A DNA stretch of 64,000 nt from contig CM057156.1 in assembly GCA_029962745.1 (NCBI GenBank), positions 33,610,027 to 33,674,026 of the forward strand, written 5' to 3'. Shown piece after piece: positions 58,646 through 64,000 of this stretch; position 1 is the stretch's first letter; the number at the start of each line of letters is the position of its first letter. Under the pieces are notes generated by a model. That model saw only the letters and a program-made list of their open reading frames with translations, had not been told where the DNA came from and did not search any database. The position numbers and the translations under genes are program-made. Source of the DNA: Echinometra lucunter. Lineage: Eukaryota > Echinodermata > Echinoidea > Camarodonta > Echinometridae.

Positions 58646-59387
58646 CAACACATGAATTCTCCTCTTCCCATAGACTTTATACAGGAACCACTTGGTTCCT
58701 GTAACCTAGGGTTGATAGTTCATATGATAATTCTTGTTTCTGAAGCATAACACAAAAAATTGCAATATGATGATTTATAATAATTACATTCAGCCAATAT
58801 GACCATGACCAAAATGACCAAATCCAAATAGTCTTCCTTCCAGAGAAGATATGGTCTAAGAGCAAGCAACGAACTAAACATACCTGTGTAAAGCCCCTTG
58901 TATGATTATTCAGTGTACTGGGGGACATTTTGTATATCTTCCCAATATTTCAAACATAGTTAACAATATTTTCATCATCATTAGTCTGACTCACATATGT
59001 ATCTTGGCATACAATATTATGACATTATAAATGTTAGCTGATGGTCCGAAAAGTATTCTAACCTTTCGATGCAGAGGAAGCTGGCATCAGCTTCCATTTT
59101 TTGTTTGTTATCTGCTCTCAACAGCCCTAAATTGATCCTGATTGTTTCTGATAAATGGAATTTAGCAGCCTTGGGGGACCAAAATTTATATTTGGGGTCT
59201 CTTCGGGAAGTTTGGAAGTGGAGCCACCAACTGATGATGAGTGACCAGATAGAATGAGATATTATGAGGGCTAGAGATTGATTATTGAAATAATTTGCTT
59301 TCTTTGTTCTCTGAGGATTGTATTGAGGAAAAAAGTTCATGCATCGATGTTCTCCATCAAGAGACACTTCTTAAAGGGCACCTCACT

Positions 59388-59478
59388 CACTTTCTCTCTC
59401 TTTCTCCCTCCCTCCTCTCTCCCAGTCCCCTCCTCTCTCTCCCCTCCCTCCCTCCCTTCCTCTCTCCCTCCCTCCATA
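59388..59478. repeat. Pyrimidine-rich tract
   Basis: CTCTCTCTTTCTCCCTCCCT-like sequence without interruption by more than single purines. Confidence 0.85.
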
Positions 59479-62400
59479 ATGTCCAGAAATATGGCTAGCC
59501 ACATACTTTACATGAATGTACTTTACATCGCTACATATAACTACTACTACTACTAATAACTGGAAATGTATAGTGTCTTTTCCAGAGGATACAAGGCACT
59601 AATGAACTGCAGAGATAAAAAAAAATCCTATCCAACTAGATACTGTATAATGTATATGCATGCATGTCCTCACGTTTCTTTTCGATTCAGCTTTGATTTT
59701 GAATTCCCTACAGGACAGTTACAAAGAAAGTGTTACAGAGAGGACCTGAGAGTGTAATCATCAAGACGCAAACTACCCTCGCTGCAACTATGTTGCCATG
59801 GTAACATCTATTTTCATCCATCATGGCGGAAGACAAAGAATCAACAGGAAGTCTGTTTGCGGCATAGTGACAGGGTTCATCAATCAGGTGTGCAACTTTC
59901 TTATTGATCTCTCTAATTCATCAGACAAGACTTTTGGTGGAGGGGTGGTTTCCTTAATACTTTTTTTAACCAGCCAGAAATCATTTTCCTAGTTTCACAT
60001 AAAAGATACAGCAACTTTTGTGAAGTTATTTGCAAATTGTGCACAGTATACAAAGGAGATAGGATTAATCTCGTGTTTGGGAAATGTTAAGGTGAAGTCG
60101 GATGATTAAAAAAACAAAAAAAATTTATCTACTTTACTACGACATCTTAGAGAAGAACAATGCCTTCAAGATATTGGTGATAAAGTAATGGAAGATAAAC
60201 ACACAGAAAAAATGATTCAAATAGGCTTCAATTCTTAACATTAAGCAATTAAAAGAATACGGGAGGGTGGTGTTTTTCAGTTCATCTATCCCTTCCATAA
60301 AATAACAGAAAATTGTCTGAAAAATGAGACTGTTTCAACAAGTTCATTGTACTTCTAACACTAATCACTCTGGTTATTACAGCCTTTTAAATTAGAACTA
60401 TATGTAGATAGAGACAACAGGTACGTCCTCATCAGCTCGAGATTGAAGAATTGTTCGCCATTTCAGATGTCATGAATTAGCCCGATCAGAGAATAGCAGC
60501 TAATTCTCAGATTAAGACGGAATTAGCCCTCTATTTCACTCAAAATATAAGCCACCCAAATCTTGGACTCATTTGCAGAATAGACAGCTAAATCATAAAA
60601 TGGCAGGCTATTTTGACACATTTTCATCAGCTCCAACTTCAACAGCTGGCTTACCGATTCCATCAGGCACGTGCACCAGCATCGGGCTATAGCACGAGCT
60701 AAATTACAATTTACACTGCAGTTTGAGTTGATGAAGTCATGATTGCCTATATGTAGCTTCAGCTGAGTTTGGGCTCATACCCGAGATCCCAGAATAGTGG
60801 TTGCACAATAGTGGGTTAATACCCAAGGTCCCAAAATACAGTAATGGGCTATTCTTCAAGTTTGAACTGATGAGGACCCACCTTATGACCACAAGTAGCC
60901 ATGATTGTGGGATGGTTCAGTTACAAGCGACAAGGGATAGAGATGATTCACAGATGATATATACAAAAGTTTAAAATAGATCCCCGCTGAATCAATCATA
61001 CCTTTGTACAACAAATGTACATGATGACAGATCAAACTGCTCACAACATGTTCTGTCTTCATATTCAATATTTTGGGCAAGACAAGTGACAGAATGATCA
61101 GATAAATGATGGTTATATCTACTATAAAATAAAAATAAAAATTTTAAAAACCTCTCAGGTATATCTTTATTTTGAGAGTCATAACATTTCTATCAACTTT
61201 ACCCAGAAAAACAAGATAATACTACTGAGCTAATATCCATATTCATATTGCATAATTCTGCTGACACAATGAAGGCTGTCCACGTCATTATTTGGGGATA
61301 CTGAGATATTGGACAAAATTCATGAAAGAAGTTAATACCTTTAAACCATGTTTTAAATTTAGACTACATGTATGGCTGAACAATCAGAAAGCATAATTAA
61401 AGCCTGTATGCCCTCTTGCCTACTAGACAGACAATAATGCACTATACACTTATTTACTCTATAATACATGTATTACAAAAACCATACCGTACATGTAAAC
61501 CTCCCCCCTGAATTTGGGCTGCTGCATATCTACACTACAGTGACTATCTGCACTATTTTACGAATGTCTAAATATCAGATCGAAGGCTATTTCAAAGGCT
61601 ATTTAAAGCATTTAAAGCAGGAGTCCTTGGTTGGCCCATGACATACAATGTACATGTACATGTAGATATTCTAAAAATGTTTTATCATGCAGTAAGAACT
61701 CCACTCTGAATCCAAATGGCCACTGGACACTGGCCAGCATACAGAACTGCAATGTCATAGACCTGTAAAATAAAGTACAGTCACTTGTATTGTTACAGAG
61801 ACCACTCACAGAGACCACTCACAGAGACCACTCACAGAGACCACTCACAAAGACCATTTTTGCCAGCAAGCTAGGAGTCTAGAGCATTTGAATACAGGAG
61901 ACGAGTGTGGACGGATACTGCCCTGGCATGGGGTAGCACCATACCATCAGATCTCCAACCGCTCAGCTGGATAGGGCTCTGCAGCAGAGCTGTGATTATA
62001 ACCCTACTCCCAGGCACATCCTGGAGTTCATTAGTACACATTACATAGTGAATGTTGGTGCTTGTATCATCTCCACTTAAACTAACAATGTTAAGTTTTG
62101 TGGTCTGTCTCATAAGCATTTCAGTTTACTTCAGATAAATTAACAAAGCATCATTTCGTCCCAAAACCTGCTATTTAAAGTACTATGATACATGATCTGG
62201 GGTAGATTTTTTACAGACCTGCGTGAAGCTCAGGAATATGACTATTATTTACTGTGTATTCTTGCTCTCATTTGTCTATTTTCTGTGGAAGAGGTGAAAG
62301 GGCAATTCCACGACCAAAATTGTTCAAAATTTCCCATTCTTCCCTGTATTTTTCTTATGTAAAGGGGATGGTATAATGGCCACAGATTACAAAGATGACA

Positions 62401-62540
62401 ACGAACTTACATCCATCAAGTACCAAAAAGTCACACCCTAACTGCATTACAATGGAGAAAGAGCCACTTCAAGGAAAAAGTACATATTTGGGAGGTTAAA
62501 TTCACAATGAAATAATGGAAATAAAACAGAAATTAATAGA

Positions 62541-62905
62541 GGTGTCGTGGTCTAGTGGATATGTCACCGGACTGAAGATCTCGTGGTCCGAGTTCAAATC
62601 CCAGCACGGCACTAATGTCCTTTGGCAAGATATGCATCTACATTTGCCACTCTCCACCCAGGTGTTAAGTGGGTACCCGGTAGGATGCGAAAGTCATTGT
62701 GATTTGTTTAGCATTGTGCGCGCCTGCAAAAGGCGCCTGGCTGGAATGCTCCCTAGGGAGTGGAGAAGGTGCATACATTGTATGCGGGCAAGCCTGAATC
62801 CGATGACCGGGGTAATAATATTTCTGTAAAGCGCTTAGAGACTCTCTTGGAGATGTATTAGGCGCTATATAAATCCAGAATATTATTATTATTATTATTT
62901 TTTTC
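62541..62905 (+). mobile_element. tRNA-derived SINE, intact copy
   Basis: The head has an A-box-like TGGTCTAGTGGA and a B-box-like GAGTTCAAATCC, as in RNA polymerase III promoters of tRNA origin. The body includes GTCCTTTGGCAAGATATG and CTCCCTAGGGAGTGGAGAAG. The tail TGTAAAGCGCTTAGAGAC, then GGCGCTATATAAATCC and an (ATT)n run, resembles 3' ends shared by SINEs and L2/CR1-type LINEs. Partial relatives lie at 57951-58645 and 12723-12890. Confidence 0.82.
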
Positions 62906-63380
62906 CTTTTTGACATGAAAAACAAGTAACTGAAAACAAGTTAAACTCTTTTGTATTTTGCTTTGTAACCTTTGGATGTCACTTCAACAAACCACAGAAG
63001 CCTCAATCATGAAAATCCTTCTCTCACATTCATAATAGAAACTGATGTGGCAGCATTCATTACCGGTATTCTAAGGATAGGGTCTTTTCAAAAACAAGAT
63101 CTGTATCATGTAAAGCAAACATTCCTAGACAGCTTCATGATGATTATCAAGGGAGCCACACCAATGACCTCATGACCTATTATCTTGATCAAGGTCAAAG
63201 GTCGGCCTTATCTGTAGCAATCACAACATGAAAACAACCCACTTTTATTTTCCTCCATTGGAACAATGATTCAGAATCAATTTTTAGATATATATGAAAA
63301 CAGATTCTGTTTCGATCATGGGCCAAAAGCTTGGTAACTACTTCCTGCTTCCGATGAGGAATGCATTTCATTTTTTAACT

Positions 63381-64000
63381 AGATGAATCTTCGACCACGC
63401 GTGGTCGAACTTTATGCCTCCGCCATTACCAGATCAGAAATAAATGGCACTTCATGTTGCTTTATTTTCATTTATACAAAGACATCTTTGACCTTGACCT
63501 TTGACCTTGTAACCCCCAAATCTAATGAGAGTATTGCCCTTTCCATATGCATACATGAGCCAAGTTTGTTCAACCGTCAAATGGTTACTGAGTTATCACA
63601 AGAACGAACCATTTCTATGTACATAATGACCTCTATGACCTTTGACCTTTGACCTTGAGACCCCCAAATCTAATCAGATCATTGTCCCTTCCATATGCAT
63701 ACCTGTGCCACGTTTGAGGTTGATCGGTCAAATGGTTGTTGAGTTATGGTGAAAACGAACCATTTCTATGTACATAACGACCTCTATGACCTTGGACCTT
63801 TGACCTTGTGACCCCAAAATCTAATCAGATCATTGTCCCTTCCATGTGCATCATGAGCCAAGTTTGAAGCCAATCTGTCAAATGGTTCTTAAGTTATCGC
63901 GAGAACGAGCCATTTTTAAGTGTATTATTACCTCTATGACCTTGACCTTTGACCTTGAGACTCCAAAATCTAATCAGATAATTGTCCCTCCCATATGCAT
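63381..64000 (+). repeat. Tandem-repeat element with TGACCTTTGACCT units, cut by the window edge
   Basis: Same start and unit order as 25023-25768. The start contains a perfect 20-bp palindrome, TTCGACCACGCGTGGTCGAA (63390-63409). The element continues past base 64000. Confidence 0.82.

Larger units (their letters stand above)
57900..64000 (-). other. Sequence upstream of the first exon seen (intron and/or 5' flank)
   Basis: No exon for the first half of the CH domain or a start codon could be recognised in these 6.1 kb. The stretch holds a SINE interrupted by a TTAA element (57951-58645), a pyrimidine-rich tract (59388-59478), a second SINE (62541-62905) and the start of a tandem-repeat element (63381 to the edge). 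The rest, including 59000-62500, shows nothing I can assign. Most likely it is one long intron. Confidence 0.6.

Noticed and set aside
59017..59367. 116-codon minus-strand frame, also open on the plus strand
   Set aside because: Open on both strands, no recognisable family, no fit to the IQGAP 5' exons. Could be part of an unknown repeat.
60883..60905. Possible first exon with MATCGHK followed by GTGGGT
   Set aside because: Only seven codons, no resemblance to IQGAP N-termini and no promoter evidence.
62541..62612. tRNA gene
   Set aside because: Same reasoning: tRNA-like promoter boxes without a proper cloverleaf, continuing into a SINE body.

Overview
The window is a stretch of a eukaryotic genome with one recognisable gene: an IQGAP-family scaffold protein (IQ-motif-containing GTPase-activating-like protein) on the minus strand. 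Twenty-five exons with matching reading phases and AG/GT splice boundaries can be followed from 57899 down to base 1. They carry about 2.9 kb of coding sequence (972 codons) in introns from about 0.3 to 9.8 kb. The 5' exons (start codon, first part of the calponin-homology domain) were not found and probably lie beyond base 64000. The 3' exons (most of the GAP-related domain and the C-terminal domain) lie to the left of base 1. The very short exons, AT-rich introns, frequent ACATGTACATGTA-like strings, tRNA-derived SINEs, many small inverted-repeat elements and TGACCTTTGACCT tandem repeats suggest a marine invertebrate deuterostome. A sea urchin or other echinoderm is the best guess, but this is an inference from general character, not from a search.

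Layout in transcript order (right to left). 64000-57900: no exon found; SINEs, a tandem-repeat element cut by the window edge, and a diverged TTAA element inserted into a SINE. 57899-45476: four exons for the second half of the calponin-homology domain and the linker after it. 42584-12350: a 22-bp microexon and eleven further exons that encode the IQGAP coiled-coil internal-repeat region as six two-exon modules, all with the same intron phases (0 at module borders, 1 inside). 11664-11522: WW domain. 11002-9944: four IQ motifs (three exons). 9522-8817: linker. 8459-8167, 599-525 and 69-1: the start of the RasGAP-related domain.

The introns are full of mobile elements. The most striking is a family of about 415-bp elements with TTAA at both ends and an 18-bp terminal inverted repeat including that TTAA (seven full-length copies plus one diverged relative). 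They look like non-autonomous piggyBac-type elements and carry a conserved reading frame of about 90 codons that ends in the TTAA. At least eight further inverted-repeat families, two SINE types, a LINE 3' remnant, a 34-bp minisatellite of roughly 29 units and many microsatellites are also present.

The feature that most deserves follow-up is local exon duplication. Decayed or partly intact copies of exon fragments sit beside their parent exons at three places (11400-11486, 15771-15965, 30610-30745). Splice sites are tandemly duplicated at two more (13305-13339, 18259-18357). No prokaryotic features, rRNA genes, CRISPR arrays or free-standing tRNA genes were found.
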